From Artocarpus heterophyllus (lineage: Eukaryota > Streptophyta > Magnoliopsida > Rosales > Moraceae), in contig CM046335.1 in NCBI GenBank assembly GCA_025403435.1, positions 4,989,101 through 5,053,100 of the forward strand: a DNA stretch of 64,000 bases, given 5' to 3'. Below, one piece after another: positions 48,005 to 60,009 of this stretch. Each line of letters starts with the position of its first letter. Within the stretch, counting starts at the first letter, position 1. Position numbers and translations under genes: made by a program. A model generated the notes under the pieces. It searched no databases. It saw only the letters and a list, made by a program, of their open reading frames with translations, and had not been told where the DNA came from.

Positions 48005-51000
48005 TGTCATGCCCCGGAATACGGGTGGTGACGTGACGATTTATTAGATTAATTTAATTGAGTTTTTGTTAAAAATTTTAGATTTAAGGAATTAATTTAT
48101 TACATTAAAAATGCGATACAATTTAAAACTTTTGATTAATTATTAAAAATAGTAAAAACGGATAAGAAGGAAATAAAAGAAATAAAATAATAAAGAGGGC
48201 AAGTGTAACACCCGAGCATTTTTATTACATTAAAAATGCAATAATTTAAGGATTATGTAAGACAAAAAAAGTTTAAGGAGAAAAATACTATCTAATACTA
48301 TGAAAAATTATACAGTATTAGCAGTGTAAGAAAGTACACTGATAAAGTTATGCAGTATGAACATTACACTGCAAAAATAACGCAATGTAGGAATTGGATT
48401 GTTTAAGGTCATGCAGTATAAAAATTAGACTGTTTAAGTTGAAGCAGTGTAAGAATAATACTGTTTGGAGAATATGGATGAATAAGGAATGCTGTAGCAG
48501 AATGAAGAACATACCGACAGTATAAGAAAAATACTGTCAGTATAAATTTGGATAGTACAAAGTGGGATAATATTGAAATTACATTATAGGATGAATGTAG
48601 ATAAGTATTAGAGGTTATGAGACCTCATGAACTGTATGGGAAAAAATACCGATAGTATAGGACAAATACTGTCATTATAAACTTAGACTATGTAAAAAGT
48701 TAGTGGGACACTTTGAAAGTTTTGATTGGGCCATAACATCCACTAATGTGGCCCAATCACATTTGGCCACCCAAAGTAATCTAATTGATTACCAAGGTGA
48801 TGACTCATCATCTTTTTATTAAAAAAAAAAAGAAAAGAAAAGAAAAAAAAGGTGAATGACTCATCATATAAGAGCCCAAATGTCTCCAATATGCAAGAAA
48901 AGAAGGAAAGAAGAGAGAGTGAAACGTGAAAGGAAAGAAAAGAAAGAAAGAAAAGAAGGAAGAAGAAAAGAAAAATGCCCCATTTTTCCCCCCATTTCTC
49001 TCTACCAAAACCGACCCCCCCATGAGCATTCTCTCCATAATTTTTCAAGCACAAATCTCCAAAATTATGTTTTGAAGCAAAGTCAAGGATTTGGAAGGAG
49101 ATTTAAGAGTTTCAAGGTAAGAATCCAAGTTTTACCTATTATGTTTAAGGGTTTTTATTCATGATTTGGTTGAGATTTTTATGGGGATTGTTATGAATGT
49201 TGTCAAGGGTGTTGAGAAGGTTTTCAAGCACATTAAAGGAGGATCAAAAGGCTTTATAAAGTTTAGGCAAAATTCTAAACTTCATGCTCGAAAAAAATTA
49301 TGTTTTTAATGCATATTAAGTGTTTGATGAAATGTTTAAGCCATGGCATCTAATATGGGCATTATGGCACGGTTATTTTATGTTATATGTTGATGGTGAT
49401 GATGATGGAAAGAAGAAAGTAAGGGTTTTGATGAAATTGAAAAAGGGACTAAATTGCAAAGAAAAAGGGTATTCTCGGTAGATTTAAAAATCAACCAAAA
49501 AGTCCCTCTAAACGTTGAAATTTCAAAAAGTTACAACACAAAAGTTATAGAACTCGTCGAAACTGTTAGGAAAACATGGGCAGTTTCTTAAAATTCTGCC
49601 TGGTTAAGAAGTTGTGAATTTTACAAAATTTTGGGCGTAAAATTTCAAGAAATAAAAACTTTATGAAATATTTGGAATTTAACCATAGTGCTTTTGTAAG
49701 TTTTATTAGTTATGAAAAACTGAGCGTTATGGTATAAATTGGTCATTTTTGGTTTTGGGGACAAAAATATAAATATTTTTGTATTTCGGGTCAAAACCGT
49801 AAAATTGTGTAAAAACTGAGTTTTCACTAGGAAACGTTGGTTTCCTACACTGCTGTAGGCAGTAAGTATCAAATATGTTAAGTTTTAAAGAAATTAAAGT
49901 TTAGTTAAGGAAATAATGGAAGAAAAAGAATTAAGGGCAAAATGGTCATTTTATGAAAAGGCCAAAATAGACCCGAAACGGCTGATGTTGGCAAATGCTC
50001 ATTCACGGGAATTTTTTCATAACATGTAATAAAAGAAATGGTGAAGTTAAGAAATGAGTTTTATAAGGTTACGAAATTGACGAAAAACCTGATTATGGTA
50101 AAAACGTCATTTTTACAAAAACGGCTAAAGCAGAGTCGAATATTCCGAATTAGCATAACGTCTTTGGACAAAAAATGTTCCATAATGCGTTAAGTAATGA
50201 AACCGCTAGTGAGACTGGAAGTTTAACTAAGGGACGCTTAAGAACAAAGGTAACCGGGTGGGTTACAAAATAAATTAAGTAAATAGAAGGGTAAACCGAT
50301 AATATACAAGTCAAGTTAAAAAGAAAGAATGGTTAATGTTTACATTTTATTATCAATCGAGTGGATTGATAAAAAGAAAGTTAATTAATGAGTTGGCTGT
50401 CGTATGATTAGGACACAGAAGTCGACTAATGGAAGGAAAAGGAACGAGATAGGAACAGAAAAGAGAACGTTAGAGTTAAGTCCAGGTAAGTTTCAAACTT
50501 CATTTACAGCATAAAGTAAATGATTTTTAACTATTTATGTATACGTTTATAAATGAGTTTGCAATTATTATGCAAGTTTCTTTTAAAGTATGTTTGCATT
50601 GATTATGCAAAAAGTTTTAAAGATTCAAAGCAAGATTTGCAATGAATTTGCAACTGTTATGTTTAAAGTCTATTTGCACATTGATATGCATAAATGTTTT
50701 TAAAAGTTCAAGTTATGATTTTCAATGTATTTGAATTAAGTGTTGAGCAGTGACTCAACTTAAGTTGCGAGAAAAGTCGTATCAGTTCTAAAGAAAATTT
50801 TAAAGGATGTTAAAGAAAAAAAAATTTATTTTAGTATTTTTCTTACTAAGTAAGTAAGATTAACGTTATAAATGATGATTTAAAAAAGTTAAGTGACTGC
50901 CTGAGAAGGCAGGTAGTCACAGCAATGAGGGTACGTTGTGGGTCCCACCGGGCCCACAACATGTGCACACACATAGTACTGACAATAAATTACTACAGTC

Positions 51001-53582
51001 ACAGTCCAACATGAAAAATAAAATTTAAATAAGACATATCTTGGTCTACTACAGCAACTAACCTACTCAAGATCCTCTGTTGCTTGCAAGTCCAGGCAGT
51101 GGACTCTCCGTCGATCCTAAGCTGGATTCCACCTAGAAGGAAAAAGGTTTGAAAATAAGTAAAAATTGAGCGAAAGGCTTAGTAGGACTATGTTTTAAAA
51201 CAAATAAACAATTTAAAGCTGAAATTTACCTTTGAAGGAAGTGATTAGAAGAGCAGAGTTAAATAAATAAATAAATCTTATCAAAAACAGTTCGTGCAGA
51301 GAGTATCTTTTTACCTTTTTCGGACAAACTATATTTATCACCACCATAGTGGCCTAGCTGGGTTTTGGGACCTACCCCAAGGTCGCACGCTACATGACCT
51401 GATATTTGAATATGGCATCATGCCCTCATGTATATTTATTATTACTTAAATCTCGTGTTACCGTGTATTTTTAATTACATTCATTATTTGATTCATTATA
51501 AGTATTCATTCTTTGACAAATAATGAAAATTTGCTAAGAAGTTTATCTAAATCGTTCCTTGAAATTCGTTTTAAAAGAAATCACTTTAAGGAGATTATTT
51601 TGTAAAAGATCATTTTGAAAGAAATCATGTTGTGGCCAGAAAGCCCCCTTTGAAAACATTCAAAACATTATATCATTTATTGAAAACATTGTAAAATAGA
51701 ACCCTTTAAGACTAAAATCATTAAAAACCTGGCTTCCAAGGAAGGGGGTAGAAGTCCTACCTCAATACTTATACCGGTGTCCCACACCGCAATCCTAATC
51801 CGCTATACGTTAGCTCCGCGGAACCTTGAACAACCTTAAACATAAACTAAACTCATCAATTTCTAGCTTAGGATATTTAACATTACTAACCTACCTCATG
51901 GTGTCCTAGTGTGCCATTTAGTTTACAAAATTATACTATAAAGTTTAAATTCTCAATCGAGATTTAAAACAGTAAAAATGGGTGAAAAAGAACAAATTTT
52001 CACTATGCTCGGTTGGCCTGTCAGTCTCCCTAGTTTGTACTGCCGGCAAGCCAGGTCTGGTCGGTCAAACTTTTTCAGGTTTGGCCTGCCGGTCATATGA
52101 ATCTGACTTGCTGAACTAGAAATTCTCCAGGACCCGAGCCTCGACTTCCCGAGCTCCAATTCTTAATTTCAACCTATTTTCTCAATCCCCAGACATAGAA
52201 AATATCTATAGATGATAGAAAAACATTATAAAATACTTTGAACTAATTTAAACAAGATTTGCACAAATATTTTATGAAATTCCAAAAATAAAGAAAAATA
52301 GAGAAAAATAGAAAATCTTGATTCAAATCTGTTTTTCTTCAAACTAAGCTTAGATTTTAGCTATTTTATGTTTCTCTAATTTACATTAAAGGTTTTCTAA
52401 GCTTAAACGAGCTTACATTTCAAAATACAAAGAAAATTAAAAAATTGAAAAAGTTTTAAAATTTTAAAAACTAACCTTGATTCAATCCTTGAATCGTGTT
52501 TATGGTTGTTAAATCTAGGGGTGAACAACAGGCGGTTTGGCGATTTTTGGGAGGGTGCGGGTCGGTTTTTTTAAATGACAGGTTGGCGATTAATCAACCC
52601 ACAAACCGCCCGTGGAATGGCGGGAGGTTTCGATTTGGGGCCGGGCGGGTGGGGCGGGTTGGGTCTACACTAATGTACAATATAATTTTTTGAGCTCTTT
52701 TTTATTAAAAAAAAGTGAAGAAAATTTGTAGAAAATATAAGATGATAATGTATGAAGCATTCTCAACAACAACCAAGTTTGACGCCTAAAGACAATGACC
52801 ATATTCACAACAAATTAAGAAACATAATCATTTATTACAACAAGAAACATCAACTACAGATGAAGTGATGAACAAAGTCAAGAATTCTTGTTCTTCCATA
52901 AAACCTGTTCATTGGGTTCGAAAATAACAAGATACTACAGATGAAATGATGAACAAAGTCAAGTGTTCTTTTTCTTTTTAAAGAGTGAGGAGTAGGGGAG
53001 GTTTAGATTATGATTTTTTTTTTTTGAATTAGGCGGGCGGGTTCGGGTTGAACCCGCCCCCTAAAATTTAAAACCGTACCCGCCCGCCAACATATATAGG
53101 CGGGCGGGTTGAACCCGCAGAGTCTTTTTTTTCGAGCAGGCCGAGCGCGGGCGCAGGCGGCCGGTGGTTGCGGGGCGGTTTTTGTGCACCCCTAGTTAAA
53201 TCACGTTCCCGAGCCTTTAATCCACTGAAAACCAAAGCTTGGCTTGATTTTTGAGGAGAGAAAGGGAGGCAGGGAGAGTGAGACGAGAGAGAGAGAGTGT
53301 GGGGGGAAAGGAGAGAGAGGGAGAGTTTAAATAGAAGGAAGTAAAACCAACACAAGAAAGCTGTGTGCGATACACAGTTTTCAAACGGGATGTATTTGGT
53401 ATTTAACAAATAGTTTTGTTTCAAAAATTTAAAATAACAAATTAAAATGATCAAATTAATTTAAAAGTCGAATTTATTAGGACATCATTGCAAAATATTT
53501 AGATTAGGCTCGAATTATAATTTAGCACACTAACCTACCATTTTACACACTAAACCTCTTAATTAATTTTTGGGACGTTATA
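48005..53582. mobile_element. LTR-retrotransposon-derived composite without genes, TSD CTCTC
   Basis: Left end TGTCATGCCCCGG and right end GGGACGTTATA behave as diverged inverted termini of long gypsy-type LTRs (TGTMAYGYCCC...). CTCTC directly precedes the left end (48000-48004) and directly follows the right end (53583-53587). Inside, 48204 begins a second LTR-like start, TGTAACACCCGAGC. It is followed by a plus-strand TATA (CATATAAGAGCC, near 48867), a CT/GA leader and a splice-like TTCAAGGTAAG. Reading inward from the right on the minus strand there is a TATTTAAA (53333-53326), a CT-rich leader and an ATCAAGGTTAG splice-like site. No gag or pol is visible. It is therefore either a solo LTR with a second LTR nested in it, or a non-coding large LTR element. 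A hAT copy interrupts it at 52516-53194. Confidence 0.55.
52516..53194. mobile_element. Non-autonomous hAT element with exact 8-bp TSD
   Basis: Terminal inverted repeats TAGGGGTGAACAACAGGCGG and (other strand) TAGGGGTGCACAAAAACCGC. Exact 8-bp target duplication GTTAAATC at 52508-52515 and 53195-53202. Subterminal regions are packed with GGCGGG/CCCGCC words, including two near-identical GGCGGGCGGGTTGAACCCGC-type blocks around 53031-53120. These are likely transposase-binding repeats as known for hAT elements. The interior repeats CTACAGATGAA(G/A)TGATGAACA twice (about 52853 and 52933). There is no transposase frame; length 679 bp. Nested in the LTR composite, so it is the younger insertion. 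Confidence 0.9.
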
Positions 53583-53587
53583 CTCTC

Positions 53588-54050
53588 GTTCTTTTTTATA
53601 GTCGTTTTACACTTCAATGTCGTTTACCAGGTTATTTTTTGCTCCTTAGTATGATGCTATTTCCTCGAATTTTTAGGCATTTTGTTACCTATTGTTGCCG
53701 TTATTTCAAACTTTTTCTAGGTTAAATGCTTTTTTCATGATGTTCTGTTTTCCACGTTATTGCCTTATTTTGATGGACTGGAGTCGTTTTTCTTTTATGT
53801 TATTGTCGTCTTTACGTTAATGCCGTTTCCATGGTTATAGTCCTTTTCAAATTCATGTAGTTTTCCCCACCTTATTGCTGTCGTTTTTTAATATCAGTAT
53901 CGTTTCTACGATTCTTGCCTTTTTATGCGTTGTAGTTTTACCGCGCGTTCTTCGTGTATATGATGCAATTTTCAGTGTTTACGGTCGTTTTATCTTTGAC
54001 GTCGTCTTTGTTTGCATGCTGTTCCTTCATTCTTGTCGCTTTTATATCCA
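53588..54050 (+). repeat. Degenerate T-rich tandem repeat, period about 16-22 bp
   Basis: Repeated units resemble TCGTTTTTACGTTATTGC. Examples: TCGTTTTACACTTCAATG (53602), TCGTTTTTCTTTTATGTT (about 53784), TCGTCTTTACGTTAATG (about 53806), CCGTTTCCATGGTTATAG (about 53823) and TCGTTTCTACGATTCTTG (about 53907). Spacing varies, so it is old. It abuts the right end of the LTR composite. Confidence 0.55.
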
Positions 54051-54774
54051 CTGGTTAACAAGATTGTGTTCCAAATAGAAAATCATTTAATTTATTAAAC
54101 AATTGTCACTGTAATAACGGAAGGCAGCAAAATAGTTTATAGAAGAAAACTCAAACTGGAATATTGTAACGTAATAACAACAAAGTTTAAATCAAAGACA
54201 TACGTAAAAAAATCACTTCAATTTAGAAAAAAAAAAAAAGAAAAAAAAAGAAGCATTAAAATACTAGATATCACAACAAGATATCATTAATATCAGTAGG
54301 TTAACAACATAACAGAAAATTGATGCAGCAAAAGCTAATTTCCTTTGTTACTTTGTACCACATACCCTGTCAAGTCATCTTTAGGACAACAATGCTTTAT
54401 GCCAAAAAAAATATAATATATACTGCACCAGCACCAAAATTGTTGGGTCGCGGTGTCGCGAAGAATGGAACATGTGTGTGTGGAATTGGAAAAGTTTGGT
54501 TGCCAAAACCCAGTTAATAGAAGCTCCGGGGAATGGAAACCTCTGCTTCAAGAACCACAAATAATCAACTGAAAACTAAGCAGCCTTACTACCTCCTGCT
54601 TCCAAAATTTGCTTTGATCTGCCCAGCAATTGTTATTCGATTTGCAAAGTATCCAACATCCGTGGATTATACTCCATCCTGACGTCATTTCCTGGCAAAA
54701 ATGCAAAAGCAATCACAGCTAGAACCTGAAAAATTTACTTCCTCCTAGACCAGAATTCATCGTTGAAAATTTAA
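54051..54774. other. 3' flank/UTR of the PfkB kinase gene
   Basis: The part nearest 54774 should be the 3' UTR of the minus-strand kinase gene. On that strand TTTTTGCCAG near 54694 looks like a splice acceptor, so a 3' UTR intron is possible. Farther left is AT-rich DNA with poly-A at 54229-54249. Confidence 0.4.
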
Positions 54775-57305
54775 CTAATCCTTCAAGATGAAACTTCTGC
54801 TCTTCAATGTTGCAGTTTCAAGCTTAGGAAGCAATTCAGAGACGATGTTTTGGATAGAAACATGATGCAACCTCTTGTTGCTCCCATTTATGACCATTTT
54901 GGATAGGATTATAACTTCCTCAGCGTCCAAATCTTGGCTAAATAACTCATTCCAAAATGTATCATCATCATTAAGATTTGATTCCTTCATAAGTTGTAGT
55001 ACTTTCTCCAAGGTTGCTACATTCCTCCCAGCACCACAACCCATGGCAGTTGCAGCACCAACTGCATTTGCAATTGCTAATGTATTAACCATCGGCAAAT
55101 TGTTTATATAACCAAATGCAATAGCAGCTACAAAACTGTCTCCACAGCCGACAGTGTCTACAACATCCACCTGTTACATCCCATGGCACCAAATAAAGTT
55201 TCATTTGCATCAGTAAAGAAACAAAGGCCATTAACAACGGTAAGAAAAGCGTGGCCTAAGGGAATCCATTGAAGTTAAATTTATTCAAAGGGCAGCAAAT
55301 CTGGTCCAGCAATATTCAATAGGCATTCATAACTAAAGCAGAACAGAAGCTTTCACTGCATGCGTATTCACTTTTCGCATCACAAAATTTAAACATGATT
55401 TGCATAGAAAAGCTTGCAAATGGATTTAACAAGCAAGCAGATCTGTCCCAAAATGAAGGCAATAAACTCTAATAAGACTGTCACCAAATTTGTGGATAGC
55501 ATGTATAAAGACAAATAAACAAGAAGATAAATTCATAAATTCTTCACAAGTAAAACAGATAGATAAATAAAAACATGTCGAATTTAGAATATATACCTTG
55601 AATGTAGGTGCAAAACATATACTAGACTCAGTTATTAGAATTGAACCCTTTGGGCCCATTTTTATAATCACCCATTTTGTGCGCAAGGCTTGCTTGAGCA
55701 GCTGCTGCCCTGCTAGTGTTGGATTTTCTATGCCCGTCAGTGTCTCAGCCTGGGAAATCATGAATATTAGCACGAAGTTATAAGAGAAAGTAGCAACAAA
55801 ATTGGGAGCAAAAACTTGATTCCATATTAAACATAAAATTCACAAGAACTATGACAAGTTCAAACCAAAACCTCGTCAGAAGTGAGAAGAAGAACATTGC
55901 TCATTATCAAGAGATGCTTGAGTGCTCTTTGTTCTTCAGGAGTTCCAGCAGAGAGACTTCTTCCACGTGGCCCAGGATCGAAAAATACAGCTGTTCCAAC
56001 TTCGATGGCATAATCTACTGCTGAGACGATTATACTAGGTGAGAGCTCATCAAAGCCATAACCATTGCAGAAAAGGATCTTTGACCTTTTTATAGCAGTT
56101 TTTGCTTCTCCAGATAATTTGCTCAACCAACTAAAAGCAGGCTCCTTGCTGAAATCAGCCCGACTGATAAACAAACAGGTTTATTCTGCTCACCACTCTT
56201 TATAAGTGATATATATGTAATGAATCATATCAACAACAGACACAACTAAAGGTTGAAAAATGTACCTGCAAAAACCATGTCTTTGCAGTGGATCCACTAA
56301 AACCCAGCACAAAAGCGTTTCATATGAAGCAGTAGCAGCATCGTCAACAAGATCAGCATCTTCACTCATCCCAACCATTCCGATTCCCTCGTCTCGAAGA
56401 ACATCGAGAAGAAAGCCTCCATAGATTTCACTACCCACATGACCAACAGCAGCGCAGCGTAGGCCCAGTCTCGCTGCCGCTATTGCCATGTTGCAGTTGC
56501 CACCGGCTTCCCAGTATTGCTAGATGTAGAATCACGTAACCAAATTCCACGATAGTCATTGATTGATTTATAGGGAAAAGCTTGGTTGTTCATCATTTTA
56601 TTTATTCATTGTGGGAAAGCAACATAACATTTTTAAAATAAGGAGTCCAAATGCAGAGAGCAATAAGCATTTCACATGTCCAAATAAAGAAATGGGCCAT
56701 CACGAATTAATGAATCAGTCTATCCGATTGGACTTAACCAATCATATGCAACCTCAATAAATGAATCACACGTAAAAAAAAAATGAAATAAAATAAAAAT
56801 TAGGTTAATGATAAGCTTAGCAACTGCGTATTTACATCACAATATATGTATATACAATTTTTCAAACGTAACAGAAGATTTCGACATTAATCTTTAAAAT
56901 AATATTCTGAATAATCACAACCTGGTCGGGGGGCGACGCGGCTAGACGGTCCATGTAAGCTTTGCGGTCGTCCTTCTTGGGAGGGGGCAACTTGGGGACA
57001 TTGAGGACGATATCGACGCAGAGATTGCCGAGGGTGGCGACGTCGATGTCTTTGAGTTCGACGCCTCTCGACGACGACGACGACGCCGCCCTGTCGCCGA
57101 CGGAGCCATTGACGAACTTGGAGTCGGAGATGGAGTTAGGGTTGAGTTTGGGGACGGAGATTTCGGCCCCTTTGGCGAGGTTGAAGACGGAATAGGAGCG
57201 ATAAACTGGCGGGAAAAGGGAGAATTTCAGCCTAGGGTTCCGAGGGAAGAAGAGTCCGTTGTACGGACATAATGGGGATTTGAAGTCGAGGGTTATGGTG
57301 CTGTG

Positions 57306-57311
<6 letters not shown>
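54775..57311 (-). CDS. PfkB-family carbohydrate/nucleoside kinase, probably plastid-targeted, five exons
   Basis: Member of the ribokinase/PfkB family, which transfers phosphate from ATP to a sugar or nucleoside hydroxyl; the substrate here is unknown. Exons on minus: 57311-56922, 56519-56266, 56163-55872, 55749-55597, 55170-54775. All introns are GT-AG, phases fit, total 494 residues. Residues 1-60 are rich in S, F, P, R and K and look like a chloroplast transit peptide. The core starts VATLGNLCVDIVL. Motif 1 is WEAGGNCNMAIAAARLG at about 132. The ATP-site region includes WVIIKMGPKGSILITES. Motif 2 is DTVGCGDSFVAAIAFG, with catalytic Asp at about 374. The GCGD loop has Cys where most family members have Ala. 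The sequence most resembles the uncharacterised plant PfkB branch I associate with Arabidopsis At1g06730 (from memory), not fructokinase or ribokinase proper. The 5' UTR contains a (CT)n run just upstream of the ATG. Confidence 0.93.

Positions 57312-57312
<1 letters not shown>

Positions 57313-57341
<29 letters not shown>
57313..57341 (-). repeat. (CT)n microsatellite in the kinase 5' UTR
   Basis: On the coding strand about 13 CT units end directly before GAATGC, so it lies in the leader of the PfkB gene. CT-rich leaders are common in plant genes. Confidence 0.9.
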
Positions 57342-57344
<3 letters not shown>

Positions 57345-58643
57345 AAGCAATACTGAGAAAGTCTCAGAGAGAACGAATGTGATTGGGACGGTGACGACTA
57401 ATCAAATAGTGGAAAATTTTCTGAGAAAATATAGTAAAAATAGTGGAAACCCTTCTTCTTCGTGTTCTTCTTTGTTTTTTTTTTCTAAGAAAAAGGAAAG
57501 GTTTGGGTCTTTAATTTTTAGGATAGGGAGGGGGGGAGAAATATAAGGGAATAGAGATTAGAAATGAATGGCCCGCTTGGTAAGGTGTAAATTTTTGTAC
57601 GAGAAAATACTATAGTAAAATAATTTAAATTATAATTTAAATATTTAGGGTTGAAATTATTATGAAAAAATTTCAGTCAGTTTGTGGTTTTTTTATTTAA
57701 TTTCTTTTGCTTTTAAAACTAAAAATACTCATCAAATCATGCTTTCAACCTTCTGATTGACTAAATCGGTTTAAATTGAGTTTTTTTATTTTATTTTAAT
57801 GGATCCTTATTTTTATATGTTTTATATTTGGTTTTCATTTTTATATTATTATTATTATTATTAGTGGAGTTTTCTTTTATGTGAACATTATTAGTAAAGT
57901 TTTTAGTTGTTGATTATTTGTTATCTTTATATTGTTTGTTATTGTATTTCTTGGTTAATTTCACTTAAAGTCTAGTTCTAAACGATGACGAATCTTGTGG
58001 CTATCCAAGACACAAGTTTGGCTCCTGGTCATGCAAAAATATGGGTTTCATGAATCACATTGTCACCATTCTTTTTCTGAAGGAACATTTGCAAATTGCA
58101 ATGCTTTGTTAGACAAAAAAAAAAAATCATGAACTAGGAAAAACATTCTTAGAATATATTTTATCTTCTGTAGCTTCGGATCAGAAATACTTTTTTTAAG
58201 GCTTCAATTTTTTTATATTTTTTGTTAAAACAAAATAAATTCAGTTTTGCCCTCCTTTCTATATGCATAAATCTACAAACTAAGTTGTACGGGAAAAATT
58301 AAATCTGTAAATGTACAATAGCAAACATTTCTCAAATTCTCATCTATAAATTAGAAACCAACACATAATGTCATATTGAAAGTCGATATGATTACTGCCT
58401 AAATTATCTTTGTGGACGATTCATCTCTTTGCTAATTGCTATTGATATCAATTTGATCCAATAACAATAAAAAGCACTTCTTATCGTTGATATCAAACAA
58501 TGCAAGAAAGGGTTCCCTTTTTCGCATTTATGGGAGAAGTTCCATATTTACCATGACATGTATATAAATACACAACTTCCCTACATATATGAATACACAC
58601 ACTTGACTTGACTTTATCATTATTGACAAGATGTATAATCTAA
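57342..58643. other. Kinase promoter region and intergenic DNA
   Basis: The first 200 bases upstream of the kinase ATG are its likely promoter; no clear TATA box was seen. The rest is AT-rich, with a (TTA)n stretch near 57844-57862 and no gene recognised. Confidence 0.5.
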
Positions 58644-58811
58644 TAGAGTGTTTGGTATGGTGGTCAGAAATATTGATTGGATCTCGAAATATTATAACAT
58701 GTAAGAGCTTTATATTGTAGTAATTTTTTTATTTTTATTATGGTATGTGAAGTTTTACATTGTTCGTAAGTGAAAAATTGATTACAACAAATAGCTTTTT
58801 AAATATTCTCT
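58644..58811. repeat. Short repeat family, copy 6
   Basis: Starts AGAGTGTTTGGTATGG and ends TTTTAAATATTCTCT. The interior contains TAACATGTAAGAGCTTTATA and GTATGTGAAGTTTTACATTG, two decayed reverse-strand cores. Confidence 0.6.
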
Positions 58812-59841
58812 CATTGAGTTCATTCGTTTTAGGATATGTCCTTTATTCTACAACGATAACGAACCATGATTGTTAGTGGAAGGATCCCATTTATTCATTG
58901 AAAAGAATATCTCAACTCTCTCAAAGTCTATCGACAACTTTATGAGCCATGTCCAAGTACCTTTTGTGATTACCGAATTAGGGTGTGAATGTTACCATAA
59001 GAGCACCTTCAAAATAATAGTAATTATATCTAACGGTTTTAAAATATACCTTTTATGCATAATTGATAATGAGCCTACTTAATGGGTCTAGAAACGAGAA
59101 CAGCTTGATTCAACTCTTTTGGGATGAAATCATTAAAGATATTTTTAAAATATTTTAAATATTGTGTTAGATTTTAATTTTTTAATAATAATTTAAACAC
59201 GTATCGTAATTTTTTTTCTTTTGAATTGTGGGTTTTGGTTTTTTCAATACGTCTTTGGGCCTTGGCCCACAAATTCGTGCCTTACGAAGGTAGCAAAATA
59301 GTTAACATTTGACAAGAATGCTTAGCAACTAAAATTTGGGATGACAGCAAAATTGTTGAGACTTGAGATTGAGATCCGTTGTCATGCTGAGAAATACAAA
59401 TGAGGAATGAGATTACTGCATGTTTGACAGGTTTTATCTGTTTCGTACAACCTTTAGAAAAAGTAACGGTTGCATTAAGGCTTCAGCCAGAAATACCAGA
59501 AAATAATATCATTAAGCCTTGGCATAAAATATTTTTAGGCTCGTTTGTTTCGATACTTCAATCACGATTTGAATCATTTTGTTATAGTATTTTTTCTTAC
59601 AAAAATTTAAATCTTCATTCAAATACTTTATTCAAATACCCGAACCAAACAGACCCTTTTTTTTCTCCCTTTAAAAAGAAACTATATGTCGTGTCCACAT
59701 GGATAAGAGTGATCTTATTTGTGAAAGTAACTGTCCCTTGTAAAAACTAAAAACCAAAGAGGAAGAGACTCTTTTATTATTTTACCTATTATAACAAAAA
59801 AAGAAGACAATTTTAAACTTTTGCAAACATTTTGTATGACT
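58812..59841. other. AT-rich intergenic DNA, no gene seen
   Basis: Two open frames (58870-59082 and 59400-59750) have no family resemblance. A TCGTTTGTTTC...GAACCAAACAGACCC pair around 59530-59657 may be the ends of another small decayed inverted-repeat element. Confidence 0.45.
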
Positions 59842-60009
59842 AACCCTTGTTTGGCAAAAATAATAAAAACTACCTTTTTAGTTATAAACAGTGTAAAGCT
59901 CTCACATGCTATAGTAACAATAAAAAAATTTGTTATAATGTAAAGCTCTTATATGCTACAATAAAAGTTGTTCTAACAAAGAGTTTTCACCATTATTTCA
60001 AACACCCTA
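59842..60009. repeat. Short repeat family, copy 7
   Basis: Left CCCTTGTTTGGCAAAAATAA; right, on the other strand, AGGGTGTTTGAAATAATGGT. Two cores: CAGTGTAAAGCTCTCACATG (about 59890) and ATAATGTAAAGCTCTTATAT (about 59935). Confidence 0.7.

Noticed and set aside
48743..49164. Several overlapping frames rich in F/S or K/E
   Set aside because: They follow the GA/CT-rich leader of an LTR-like sequence; low complexity only.
53068..53454. 128-codon minus-strand frame
   Set aside because: It runs across the boundary of the hAT element and the LTR composite, so it cannot be a conserved gene.
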